In this document: piece after piece, positions 1 to 8,008 of the stretch
Numbering within the stretch: position 1 is the first letter of the stretch
Layout of the letters: each line of letters opens with the position of its first letter
Assembly (NCBI GenBank): GCA_041180805.1
Contig: JBEGQX010000255.1
Coordinates: 1-39,559, forward strand
Source: JBEGQX01 sp041180805
GTDB taxonomy: Bacteria; Planctomycetota; Planctomycetia; Gemmatales; Gemmataceae
Length of the DNA: 39,559 bases
Reading direction: 5' to 3'
Program-made: the position numbers and the translations under genes
Notes under the pieces: model-generated
Databases searched by the model: none
Told to the model about the DNA's origin: nothing
Seen by the model: the letters and a program-made list of their open reading frames with translations, nothing else

Positions 1-1
1 A

Positions 2-454
2 GAGAATATTTTAAATAATCCTCAGGCATTACAGCAGCACGCAACCAATAAATTGAACTCGCAGTTTGGTGATCCTGCTAGGGATTCCAAAGACTCTGAT
101 TGGAAATATAAGGACGAAAAACTGGAGTCTTTAAGAGATGAATCATACTCTGCGGTTGAATCTGTTATTAACAACAAAAAGTTCAAAATACCCGAAAACA
201 TCAGGGAAATGTTCGGAAAGCTTGGAAAATCCAACTGGGTTTCTACAGGCAGTGCTAGGCTTGCAGCACATCTTCGATTTAATGAGCAAAAAGATGTTCG
301 GGGAATTGCACAACTACTTGAGCATGCTACAGGAGAAAGTTTTACAAAAGATGGTACCAACACAATAACCACAGATCAGGTAGGTGGAGGTGTCCCCAAA
401 GCGGTACCAGTTAAAGACCGAGTTTTGGGGACTAGGCCAGTGTTACTGTATTAA
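2..454 (+). CDS. 3' end of an unrecognised protein (5' truncated by window edge)
   Basis: The frame is open from base 2 with no stop before TAA at 452-454, so the gene begins left of the window. I do not recognise the family. The visible part is hydrophilic, Lys/Asp/Glu/Asn-rich and probably soluble, with no membrane segment. It carries a likely helical stretch around IPENIREMFGKLGK and ends in a Val/Pro-rich tail. Codon use resembles the neighbours. It runs convergently towards the 3' end of the selenocysteine tRNA gene about 50 bases downstream. tRNA 3' ends are common integration sites, so it could be the edge of an integrated element, but no integrase or att repeat is visible. Function unknown. 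Confidence 0.5.
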   Translation, partial: ENILNNPQALQQHATNKLNSQFGDPARDSKDSDWKYKDEKLESLRDESYSAVESVINNKKFKIPENIREMFGKLGKSNWVSTGSARLAAHLRFNEQKDVRGIAQLLEHATGESFTKDGTNTITTDQVGGGVPKAVPVKDRVLGTRPVLLY

Positions 455-504
455 GAGTTATGCCTAAAGATGCTGAACCTTGCAGGATATTGCAAATTAA
501 AGAG

Positions 505-599
505 CGGGAATGTATGGGAATCGAACCCACTGGGAGCTTTGTTCAAACCCCCCGATGGTTTTGAAGACCATGGCCAACACCAGTTGTGCAAACACTCCC
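505..599 (-). tRNA. selC: tRNA-Sec (selenocysteine, anticodon TCA)
   Basis: Read on the minus strand, this 95-nt segment folds as a bacterial selenocysteine tRNA. It has an 8-bp acceptor stem (592-599 with 506-513, one G-U pair) followed by discriminator G at 505. The anticodon stem is ATGGT/ACCAT around loop CTTCAAA, placing anticodon TCA at 562-564. There is a long GC-rich variable arm, and a 5-bp T stem around TTCGATT. The 8+5 acceptor/T-arm geometry and long variable arm are the hallmarks of bacterial tRNA-Sec and argue against a suppressor tRNA-Ser. CCA is not encoded (CTC follows). A TACAAT-like -10 lies upstream (627-632, minus strand) but without a good -35. It should read the in-frame TGA of the selenoprotein gene at 33701. 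No selA, selB or selD is in the window. Confidence 0.93.
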
Positions 600-858
600 G
601 AAAATCCATTCCTTCTTACTTCAGATATTGTAGATCATCCCGGTAAATATGGCTTTATAAAAGTAATTCAGTCCAATATAGAAGCTGAAAAATCCCGGCT
701 TCTTAAATGCCTTTAAGGAAAAGAGGCGGTAAATTACTTAGGGTGCATTAGTTAGGTTCGTCTATGAAAAGGGTTTAAAGTTTCGTCTTTCTTGAAAAAA
801 ATTGGTTGTAGTTGTTCTCTGGCTTACTGAATAGCCTATTTTTCAAGGGGGTTTTCTT
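600..858. other. Intergenic region between tRNA-Sec and the TPR gene
   Basis: No convincing gene is present. Short open frames here overlap the tRNA or lack ribosome binding sites. It should contain the promoter of the tRNA (leftward) and that of the TPR gene (rightward), but I cannot identify a good -35/-10 pair for either. The only clear signal is the AAGGGGG ribosome binding site at about 845-851 that sets the TTG start of the next gene. Confidence 0.5.
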
Positions 859-2256
859 TTGAACTTTGAAGAACTTCAGGAAGCAATAGACGTTTTTTCC
901 AAGGCGATTGAGTTGGATTCCAGGGATGTCTGGGCCCTTAAAAATCGTGCTTGTGCTCATGATTCGCTTGGAAATAACGAGGAAGCCCTTGCGGATTACA
1001 CAAGAGTGATCGACTTGGATTCCAAGGATGCCTGGGCTTGGAAAAATCGTGGCTGTGTCTATTTCTCGGCCGGTGATTACGAGAAAGCGATCGCTGACTT
1101 TTCCATGGCGATCATGCTGACTCCAAAAGATGCCATCACCTACCGTAATCGCGGCCTTGCTTTTAAAAAACTATGCCAATGGCAGGGAGCGATCGCTGAT
1201 TTTTCCATGGCGATCCAATTGGATCCAAAAGATGCCATTACCTATCGTAACCGCGGCCTTGCTTTTAATGAGTTGGGTAAATTTCATGAAGCAATCGGGG
1301 ATTATTCCAAGGCAACAGGTTTGGATTCTAAAGATGTATGGGCTTTCAAGAATCGTGGATTTGCCTTTAATGAGTTGGGCAAATACGAGGAAGCGATTGC
1401 AGATTATTCCAAGGCAATAAACCTTGACTCCAAGGATGCCACTGCCTTTTGTAATCGTGGATTTGCCTTCAATGAGTTGGGAAAATATGAGGAAGCGATT
1501 GCAGATTTTTCCAAGGCGATTGAATTAAACCCCGATGATGCCTGGGCATATAAAAACCGAGGTAATGCTTTCGGTGTGTTTTCAAATTATGGCAAGGCGA
1601 TCTTGGATTATTCAAAAGCCATCAGCCTCGATTCTGGTGATGGTTGGGTTTTCAGGAACCGGGGAAATGCCTTTGCAGAATTGCACAAATACGAGGAAGC
1701 GGTAGCGGATTATTCCAAAGCCATGGATTCGATTGCTGATGACGCAGTTGTTTTCCGCAAGCGAGGGCTTGCTTTCGCAGCACTTGGTAAAATCGAGGAA
1801 GCAATTGCGGATTACTCAAGGGCTATTGAGTTAGATCCAAACGATGCTGGCACTTATCGGGATCATGGACTGGCCTTTGAAAAACTTGGTAATTGCGAAG
1901 GCGCTATTCATGATTACTCGAAAGCTATCGAGTTGGATGCAAATAATCCCTGGAATTACTACGCCCGTGGGTGTGCCTATTGTTCCATTGGCAAAAACGA
2001 AGAAGCAGTAGAGGATTATTCGAAGGCAATTGATTTGGAACCCGCCGATGCTTTGGTTTACTCCAGTCGTGGGTTGGTGCTTATAAATCTGGGCAAATTT
2101 GAGGATGCCATCGCCGATTACTCCAAAGTAATCCAGCTAAATCCAAATGATGCGTGGGCGTATCACAACCGTGGTCTTGCCTTTGAAAAGCTTGGCAAAC
2201 TGGAAGAGGCTGGCAGAGACTATTCCAAGGCGAATGCCTTGTACAGCATAGCTTAG
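859..2256 (+). CDS. Tetratricopeptide repeat (TPR) protein
   Basis: The 465-residue protein consists almost entirely of TPR units with a strict 34-residue period, about 13 to 14 copies. Each repeat follows the pattern AYxNRGxAFxxLGKYEEAIADYSKAIELDPxD. The start is TTG at 859, chosen because a strong AAGGGGG ribosome binding site ends 7 bases upstream and the first TPR helix begins within a few residues. There is no signal peptide or membrane segment, so it is probably cytoplasmic. TPR solenoids are protein-interaction scaffolds; the partner cannot be told. Several repeats are nearly identical in DNA (for example around 1127-1166 and 1229-1268, and around 1395 and 1497), suggesting recent internal duplication or conversion. 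It stands alone, convergent with the DUF1501 gene to its right. Confidence 0.92.
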   Translation: MNFEELQEAIDVFSKAIELDSRDVWALKNRACAHDSLGNNEEALADYTRVIDLDSKDAWAWKNRGCVYFSAGDYEKAIADFSMAIMLTPKDAITYRNRGLAFKKLCQWQGAIADFSMAIQLDPKDAITYRNRGLAFNELGKFHEAIGDYSKATGLDSKDVWAFKNRGFAFNELGKYEEAIADYSKAINLDSKDATAFCNRGFAFNELGKYEEAIADFSKAIELNPDDAWAYKNRGNAFGVFSNYGKAILDYSKAISLDSGDGWVFRNRGNAFAELHKYEEAVADYSKAMDSIADDAVVFRKRGLAFAALGKIEEAIADYSRAIELDPNDAGTYRDHGLAFEKLGNCEGAIHDYSKAIELDANNPWNYYARGCAYCSIGKNEEAVEDYSKAIDLEPADALVYSSRGLVLINLGKFEDAIADYSKVIQLNPNDAWAYHNRGLAFEKLGKLEEAGRDYSKANALYSIA

Positions 2257-2334
2257 CAGTGCGATTTTGGTTTCGTTGTTTTTATCTGATCAAAATCCAT
2301 GCATCTCATTCAATTTAATTCTTTTTGGGAAGAA

Positions 2335-3699
2335 TCAGGCATTTACCAGTTGTTGAACCACATTGCCTGCAACGTCGGTAAGGCGGTAGTCGCGGCCTGC
2401 GTAACGGTAGGTCAGTTTTTCATGATGGATACCCATCAAATGAAGAACAGTGGCATGTAGGTCGTGAATGTGGACTTTGTTTTCCACAGATTTGAATCCG
2501 AATTCATCCGTTGCGCCATATGCCTGCCCGCCCTTGGAACCACCCCCCGCCATGAACATGCAGAAACCCCAGGGATTGTGATCTCTGCCATCCTTATTTT
2601 CGGTGGTGGGTGTTCGCCCGAATTCCCCGCCCCAGATGACCAGTGTGTCTTCCAATAGACCCCTGTTTTTCAGATCTTGAAGCAGGGCGGCGATTGGCTG
2701 GTCAATATCCTTGCAAAGGTTTTTTGTGGCGGCAGTGTGATTGCTGTGTGTATCCCATGGCTGGCCGTTGCCGTAATAAACCTGAATGAACTTTACACCC
2801 CGCTCGGCAAGCCTTCTGGCAAGAAGGCAGCCGTTGGCGAAGTGGCCTTTTCCATACATATCGCGAGTTTTTTGCGATTCGCGCTGGATATCAAAGGCAT
2901 CGGAAGCTGACATTTGCATGCGGTAGGCAGTTTCCATGGAGCGTATGCGGGCTTCCAAGGCTGGGTCTTCGTTTCGATCCTTGATGTGATCCTGGTTTAA
3001 CTTGCGCATTAGTTCAAGTTGCCTGGCCTGTGCCTCCGGCGTGAGTTTGGAATTCTCGAGGAACGGAATCATTTTGCGTGGATCAAGGTTTGAATGGTTG
3101 ATGTAAGTTCCCTGGTGCTCAGCGGGGAGAAACCCATTGGACCAAAGTTCCGAAAAACGCACGGGCCTTCCGGGGCAAAGAGTCACAAAATTGGGGAGGT
3201 TTGCGTTATCTGTTCCCAAGCCATAGGAAAGCCATGCCCCCAGAGTGGGCCTGTTAGGGGTGATGGTGCCATTATTCATCAGGAAAAGCGCAGGACCATG
3301 GTTTGGGTTGTCGGTGTGCATGGAGCGAATGACACACAAATCATCGGCATGATGGGAAAGGTGTGGCAACAGTTCGCTGATTTCCAGCCCTGATTGGCCA
3401 TGTCTGGAAAACTGAAAAGGAACCGCCATCAAAGCCCCGGTTGGTCGTTCGGTGCGTAGATCAGCACCCTCGGGCTTTTGGCCGGCGTATTTGTTCAATG
3501 CCGGCTTGGGATCGAAAAGATCGCATTGGAATGGGCCACCATTCATGAACAAATGGATGATCCGTTTAGCCTTGGGTTGAAAATGGGGCAATGGGTTCGT
3601 GGAAGATGGGCCAGCTTGCAATATAGGCGCAAGTGCCAGAGACCCTAATCCGCCACCAAGGGCCTGAACCATTTCTCTTCTGCTGAATGGTGCGTTCAT
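2335..3699 (-). CDS. DUF1501 family protein with Tat signal (secreted)
   Basis: The 454-residue protein belongs to the DUF1501 family (PF07394), which has an alkaline-phosphatase/sulfatase-like fold and is greatly expanded in planctomycetes. The N-terminus carries a twin-arginine motif (SRREMV, residues 6-11) before a Gly/Ala/Leu hydrophobic stretch, so Tat export is likely. Family landmarks are visible: the early HLFMNGGPFQCDLFDPKP block, a late DTHSNH segment, and GGEFGRTP followed by GRDHNPWGF. DUF1501 genes nearly always sit beside a PSCyt/DUF1549/DUF1553 gene, as here: the larger partner ends 34 bases upstream, so the two form an operon. The biochemical activity of the family is not established; a role in breakdown of complex polysaccharides or sulfated compounds is often supposed. 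A second, divergent copy of the pair lies at 6356-9283. Confidence 0.93.
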   Translation of the reverse strand: MNAPFSRREMVQALGGGLGSLALAPILQAGPSSTNPLPHFQPKAKRIIHLFMNGGPFQCDLFDPKPALNKYAGQKPEGADLRTERPTGALMAVPFQFSRHGQSGLEISELLPHLSHHADDLCVIRSMHTDNPNHGPALFLMNNGTITPNRPTLGAWLSYGLGTDNANLPNFVTLCPGRPVRFSELWSNGFLPAEHQGTYINHSNLDPRKMIPFLENSKLTPEAQARQLELMRKLNQDHIKDRNEDPALEARIRSMETAYRMQMSASDAFDIQRESQKTRDMYGKGHFANGCLLARRLAERGVKFIQVYYGNGQPWDTHSNHTAATKNLCKDIDQPIAALLQDLKNRGLLEDTLVIWGGEFGRTPTTENKDGRDHNPWGFCMFMAGGGSKGGQAYGATDEFGFKSVENKVHIHDLHATVLHLMGIHHEKLTYRYAGRDYRLTDVAGNVVQQLVNA

Positions 3700-3733
3700 G
3701 CCGAAATCTCCACTTTCAATCCTGGCTAATGGC

Positions 3734-6034
3734 TTAGTCGATGAAAAGGAACTCGTTGCTGGCCAGCAGTGCCTGCGCGTACTGCTGCCAGTTGTTGCCC
3801 GCTGTTTGCAGGAATTCCATACCTAACTTTAGTTGTTCATCGGTTGGTTTTCTGCCAAATAGCAAAGCATAAGCTTCCGTTATTTGTAACCTCTCGTCGG
3901 AAGGATAAGCTGCTTTCAGCCGTTTTACCAAGGTATCTGCCTGAGAATGCACAAATGGGCTGTTCAGGGTGTAAAGCTGTTGTAGCGGGGTGGTGGTTGG
4001 AATGCGGTTGGGGCTATGAGTGATGGGGTCTGGAAAATCATGAAGCCTTAGAAGGTCATTCAACTCCCTGCGTTTCACGGTGCCGTAGATGGTGCGGCGG
4101 TGATTGGTAGCCAGTCCAAGATCCAATGGTGGGCCACCAACGGTGCTATCCAGGTTACCGGCCACGGCCAGCATGGAATCTCTCCAGGCTTCCACATCAA
4201 GTCGTTTGCGCGGCATTCGTGCCAGGAAGCGGTTTTCAGGATCTTTCTCTGAAGTTGAACCAGACTGCTGACGGTAAGCTGCGGATAGAATGATCTCCTT
4301 GTGAAGCCATTTCATGGACCAGCCATTTGCGATAAACCTAGCCGCCAGATCGTCCAATAATTCGGGGTGGGATGGTTTCTCCCCCATAAGGCCAAAGTCG
4401 CTTGGGGTTTCAACGATGCCCCTGTCAAAGTGCTGTTTCCAAACCCGGTTGACAATTACCCGGGCAACCAAAGGTTTTGAATCATTAAAAAGGGATTCAG
4501 CAAGCTCAAGCCTTCCGCTGCCTTTGGTGAATGGCTTGGAAGTTGGGTTTGATAGCACCTCCATGAATTTTCTGGGTGCCTGTGGACCAGTATTGTTTGG
4601 ATTGCCACGAATGTGAATGGCCAGATCTTGTGCCTGGTTGGGCTTGTAGTCCAATTTGGTTTTGTGGTCTCCATCGGCCACCACATAAAGACTAGCGTCC
4701 TGCACTCCAACAGCAAACGGTGATTCAAAGTGAGGGGTGTCCTTTTTGATCTGGGCTATCTGTTTTTGTGTTTCCTCAATCTTTGCAGTATCTTTCTTTT
4801 CTTTTTGTCCCTGAAGTTTTTTCAGATCGGCTTCAAGCGCGCTGACTTTTTGCCTGGCCTGCAAAACTGTTTTGGTAATTTGTTCTTCAAGGATGGAAAC
4901 ATCCGCGGCACGCGTGCTGGCAAACACCCCGGCTAGGCCATAATAATCCTGGATGGTTATGGGGTCATTCTTATGATCGTGGCAGCGGGCGCATGCTGCG
5001 TTCAGCCCCAAAAATGTGCTGGTTAGCGTGTGGACTTTTTCCTCGAGTTCATCCGCCACAATGGTCTTGATAATGGATGGGGGAAGTTGCAGCTCTTTCC
5101 AGTAGGAAGGGCTTAGCCCCAAAAATCCAAGAGCGGGACGATCCTGAATGGGGGCTTCCATAAGGTCTGCTGCAAGTTGCAGTTTGGCAAATCGGTCAAA
5201 AGGAACATCATCGTTCAGGGCGCGAACCACCCAGTCTCGGTAGAGGTATGGCTGGCCTTTGGTTTCCGCCCAGCTTTCCATGATGTCGCAGTAGCGTACC
5301 AGGTCTAGCCAAAAGCGAGCCCACCGTTCGCCGTACTGTTGAGAAGCCAGCAGTTTGTCTATTAGGTTTTCATAGTCCTGCTCGGTTGGGTTTTTAAAAG
5401 CGGCAATCTCCTGGGGGGAAGGTGGCAACCCAAGAAGGTCAAAATAAGCCCTCCGAATGAAGACCTGCGGAGTGGTTGGAGCGGATGGTTTTAAACCATG
5501 CTTTTCCATTTCGGCAACTAGAAAAGAATCGATGCGCTTTTTGACCCATGAGCCTTGAGAAGATTTTTCAGGAGCCTTGTTGCTAAGAGGTTGGAACGAC
5601 CAAAACTTTTTGCCTTGTTCTATATTGATGCCTTGTTTCTTTTCGGCTTGTTTGTTGCCGGTGGGGTAGAAGGCACCTCGTTTTACCCATTCGGTCAGCG
5701 TGGCGATATCCCGTTCCGCAAGTTTTCCCTTGGGGGGCATTAGAAGTGTTTCGTTTTTACGATAAAGAATAGCCTGAATGATTAGGCTTTGGTCTGGATT
5801 GCCAGGAATTACAACGGCACCTGAATCCCCGCCTTTTTGAATGGATTCTTTGCTATCCAGATAAAGGCCTCCCTTGGCTTTCTTGGCTTCCGTCGAATGG
5901 CAAGAATGGCAATGCTCCACCAGTAATGGACGAACCTTTTGTTCAAAAAAAGCCACATCTTCTGGCGCTGGCCTTTCCGCAAGGGCGGTGGGCAGCAAAA
6001 CAATCATGGCTATAAGGGTAAGAAGGTATTTCAT
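3734..6034 (-). CDS. Planctomycete cytochrome C (PSCyt1) / DUF1549 / DUF1553 protein
   Basis: This 766-residue exported protein starts with a Sec signal peptide (about residues 1-19). A Planctomycete-type cytochrome C domain follows, with haem motif C42-H-S-C45-H46 and a likely axial Met in LLMPP (about M100). Next comes DUF1549 (about 160-375) with a second C349-A-R-C352-H353 motif, a Lys/Glu-rich coiled coil (about 385-440), and DUF1553 (about 500-760) with NRVWKQHFDRGIVETPSDFG. This is the standard long form of the family. It probably binds haem c in the periplasm and acts with the DUF1501 partner immediately downstream; substrate and reaction are unknown. The start ATG at 6034 is fixed by the signal peptide. 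The divergent gene at 6356 is a shorter relative lacking the PSCyt1 domain. Confidence 0.93.
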   Translation of the reverse strand: MKYLLTLIAMIVLLPTALAERPAPEDVAFFEQKVRPLLVEHCHSCHSTEAKKAKGGLYLDSKESIQKGGDSGAVVIPGNPDQSLIIQAILYRKNETLLMPPKGKLAERDIATLTEWVKRGAFYPTGNKQAEKKQGINIEQGKKFWSFQPLSNKAPEKSSQGSWVKKRIDSFLVAEMEKHGLKPSAPTTPQVFIRRAYFDLLGLPPSPQEIAAFKNPTEQDYENLIDKLLASQQYGERWARFWLDLVRYCDIMESWAETKGQPYLYRDWVVRALNDDVPFDRFAKLQLAADLMEAPIQDRPALGFLGLSPSYWKELQLPPSIIKTIVADELEEKVHTLTSTFLGLNAACARCHDHKNDPITIQDYYGLAGVFASTRAADVSILEEQITKTVLQARQKVSALEADLKKLQGQKEKKDTAKIEETQKQIAQIKKDTPHFESPFAVGVQDASLYVVADGDHKTKLDYKPNQAQDLAIHIRGNPNNTGPQAPRKFMEVLSNPTSKPFTKGSGRLELAESLFNDSKPLVARVIVNRVWKQHFDRGIVETPSDFGLMGEKPSHPELLDDLAARFIANGWSMKWLHKEIILSAAYRQQSGSTSEKDPENRFLARMPRKRLDVEAWRDSMLAVAGNLDSTVGGPPLDLGLATNHRRTIYGTVKRRELNDLLRLHDFPDPITHSPNRIPTTTPLQQLYTLNSPFVHSQADTLVKRLKAAYPSDERLQITEAYALLFGRKPTDEQLKLGMEFLQTAGNNWQQYAQALLASNEFLFID

Positions 6035-6355
6035 GTCAGTTCAATCTGGCGGGTTTTAAGAACAAATTCATGTTAACCAAAGACTATTTCAGGCACAAAG
6101 TCAAAAGCCCTAATAATTACAAAGCTCTTTCCCCGGGCAACAAGATGGCTAATTTGTGATGGTTCTGTTGGAGATGATCAGTTTGTAATGATTTTTCCAA
6201 GCAATGGGGTGGTTTATTTGGCAGAGGTTGGGTCGATAAATGATCATGCGAGGCGATTTGGCAATTGACATGCCATCCTGCAGAATTCATAATTTAGTAC
6301 CTGCCTGAATACCCTGCTGATAAACATTCCACGAATCAGTAAATGGGACCCTGAA
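6035..6355. other. Divergent intergenic region of the two PSCyt/DUF1501 gene sets
   Basis: About 320 bases separate the two divergently transcribed gene sets. No gene is visible. The rightward operon has a very good sigma-70-type promoter (6265-6293, listed separately). I did not find an equally clear promoter for the leftward operon. Control signals shared by both sets could lie here, but no inverted repeat stands out. Confidence 0.5.
6265..6293 (+). promoter_or_regulatory. Sigma-70-type promoter of the 6356-11326 operon
   Basis: TTGACA at 6265-6270 matches the -35 consensus exactly. It is followed after 17 bases by CATAAT at 6288-6293 (5 of 6 to TATAAT). Transcription would start near 6300, giving a leader of roughly 55 bases before the ATG at 6356. 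This is the best-matching promoter seen in the window. Confidence 0.65.
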
Positions 6356-7990
6356 ATGGCTTCGTACCGATTGTTTTTTGCTGCTTTTCTCATGTTTGCT
6401 TTGGTGGTTATCACTCAAGCGGCAGATAGTCCATCTTCCATACGACAAATTATTGATTCGGAAATTATCAAAGCCTACAAGGCCAGAACTACCGTGGCGG
6501 TACCCGCTTGTACCGACCTTGAATTTCTAAGACGCACCAGCCTGGATCTGGTGGGTTCCATACCCACTGTTGCTCAAATTCGCGAGTTCCTTGCCAGCAA
6601 ATCTTCCAATAAAAGAGAGGAATGGGTGGATTCGCTTTTGAAAAGTCCTGCTCATGCATGGTTCTTTGCAAGGGTTCTGGATGTTCAACTCATGGAAGGT
6701 CGCCCGGATAAGCATGTAAATAGCGGGGAATGGCGAAAGTACCTCAGGGATTCAATTTCCAGTGACAAACCCTACGATCAATTGGTTCGTGAGATTCTTA
6801 CGGCGGACGGAGTGGACGAAAAGACCAGGCCCGCCGCCAAATTTTATCTTGATCGGGAAGGCGAGCCACATTTGTTGACCAGGGACATAAGCAGGTTGCT
6901 GCTGGGTGCGAACTGGCAATGCGCGCAATGCCATGACCACCCGCGAATTGAAGACTACAAGCAGGATCTTTACTATGGTCTTTATGCTTTCTTGAATCGC
7001 AGTTATGTCTTCACCGATCCAAAAACGAAGAAGGCGGTTCTGGCAGAAAAGGCGGATGGCGAGGCAAGCTATCAATCGGTGTTTGATGCGGCCAAGACCA
7101 CCAAGACCAGCCTTCCGAAAGTTGCTTTCAAGCCTGCCATTGCAGAACCGAAAATGGAAAAGGGCAAGGAATACGAGATTGCCCCGGCCAAGGACAAGCG
7201 TGGTGTGCCGAAGTACAGCAGGCGCTCTCAGCTTGCCGGTGAACTGGCAAGCGATAAATTTCCTCCTTTTGCGCGAAACATTGCCAATCGCCTTTGGGCG
7301 CACATGATGGGCCGGGGTCTTGTGCATCCGCTGGATCTTGAGCATGGCGACAATCCTCCATCTCACCCCGAATTGCTTAATGCCTTGGGCAGCAAGATGG
7401 TTGCCAACAAATTCCAATACAAACCTTTTCTGAAGGAAATTGCCCTTTCCAAGACCTATGGATTAAGCAGCCTTGTGCCGGAGGGCATGAAGGATCCCAA
7501 ACCGGAAGAGTATCTTGTGGGGCCGATGAAACCGTTGACCAATGAACAGTTCGCATTCGCCATGCTTCAGGCGTCTGGGTTTGTGGAAGCGGAAAAACAA
7601 GCCTTGGGTGCCAAATACAATGAAGATGCCTTGCAGGCTAAATTAGATGCCAAAGTTGGACCAGTGCTGAGCGTGCTTGCCGGTCAGCCCGGTCAGACCG
7701 CTGCCTATGAAGCCCGCGTTGAACAGGCTTTGTTTCTGGCCAACAACACCTACCTGCAATCCTTGATATCCGTCAGGCCGGGGTCGTTGCCAGCAAGGCT
7801 AACTGCTTTGGAAGATTCCAGCGCTTTTGCCGAGGAGCTATACCTGGGAGTATTAACCCGGTTCCCCACACCTGATGAAAAGAAGGAAGTAGCCAGCGCA
7901 TTGCAAAAGGCTGGCAAGGATAAATCCAACCTAGTGCGGGATTTGATTTGGGCATTGATCACCTCGGCGGAATTTAGGTTTTCCATCTGA
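6356..7990 (+). CDS. DUF1549/DUF1553 secreted protein, short form without PSCyt1
   Basis: The 544-residue protein has a Sec signal peptide (about residues 1-22), DUF1549 (about 28-220) and DUF1553 (about 295-540). The DUF1549 part contains the family hallmark LRRTSLDLVGSIPT and a single haem-like motif C189-A-Q-C192-H193; the DUF1553 part contains ANRLWAHMMGRGLVHPLDL. Unlike the divergent homologue it lacks the N-terminal PSCyt1 cytochrome domain, so at most one CxxCH site is present. It is the first gene of an operon with DUF1501 (8009), a WD40 protein (9280) and a PmoA-like protein (10388), with gaps of 18 bases or less. Likely periplasmic; function unknown beyond the usual partnership with DUF1501. 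Confidence 0.93.
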   Translation: MASYRLFFAAFLMFALVVITQAADSPSSIRQIIDSEIIKAYKARTTVAVPACTDLEFLRRTSLDLVGSIPTVAQIREFLASKSSNKREEWVDSLLKSPAHAWFFARVLDVQLMEGRPDKHVNSGEWRKYLRDSISSDKPYDQLVREILTADGVDEKTRPAAKFYLDREGEPHLLTRDISRLLLGANWQCAQCHDHPRIEDYKQDLYYGLYAFLNRSYVFTDPKTKKAVLAEKADGEASYQSVFDAAKTTKTSLPKVAFKPAIAEPKMEKGKEYEIAPAKDKRGVPKYSRRSQLAGELASDKFPPFARNIANRLWAHMMGRGLVHPLDLEHGDNPPSHPELLNALGSKMVANKFQYKPFLKEIALSKTYGLSSLVPEGMKDPKPEEYLVGPMKPLTNEQFAFAMLQASGFVEAEKQALGAKYNEDALQAKLDAKVGPVLSVLAGQPGQTAAYEARVEQALFLANNTYLQSLISVRPGSLPARLTALEDSSAFAEELYLGVLTRFPTPDEKKEVASALQKAGKDKSNLVRDLIWALITSAEFRFSI

Positions 7991-8008
7991 TTCTAACGGA
8001 GTCCTTTC

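Noticed and set aside
510..716. 68-residue plus-strand open frame
   Set aside because: Runs across the tRNA-Sec gene on the opposite strand; not a protein gene.
2257..2334. Terminator between the convergent TPR and DUF1501 genes
   Set aside because: GATTTTG/CAAAATC and ATTCTT/AAGAAT can pair, but the first has a long loop and neither has a T-tract; too weak to call.
6752..7417. 221-residue minus-strand open frame
   Set aside because: Antisense to the DUF1549/DUF1553 gene; no recognisable features.
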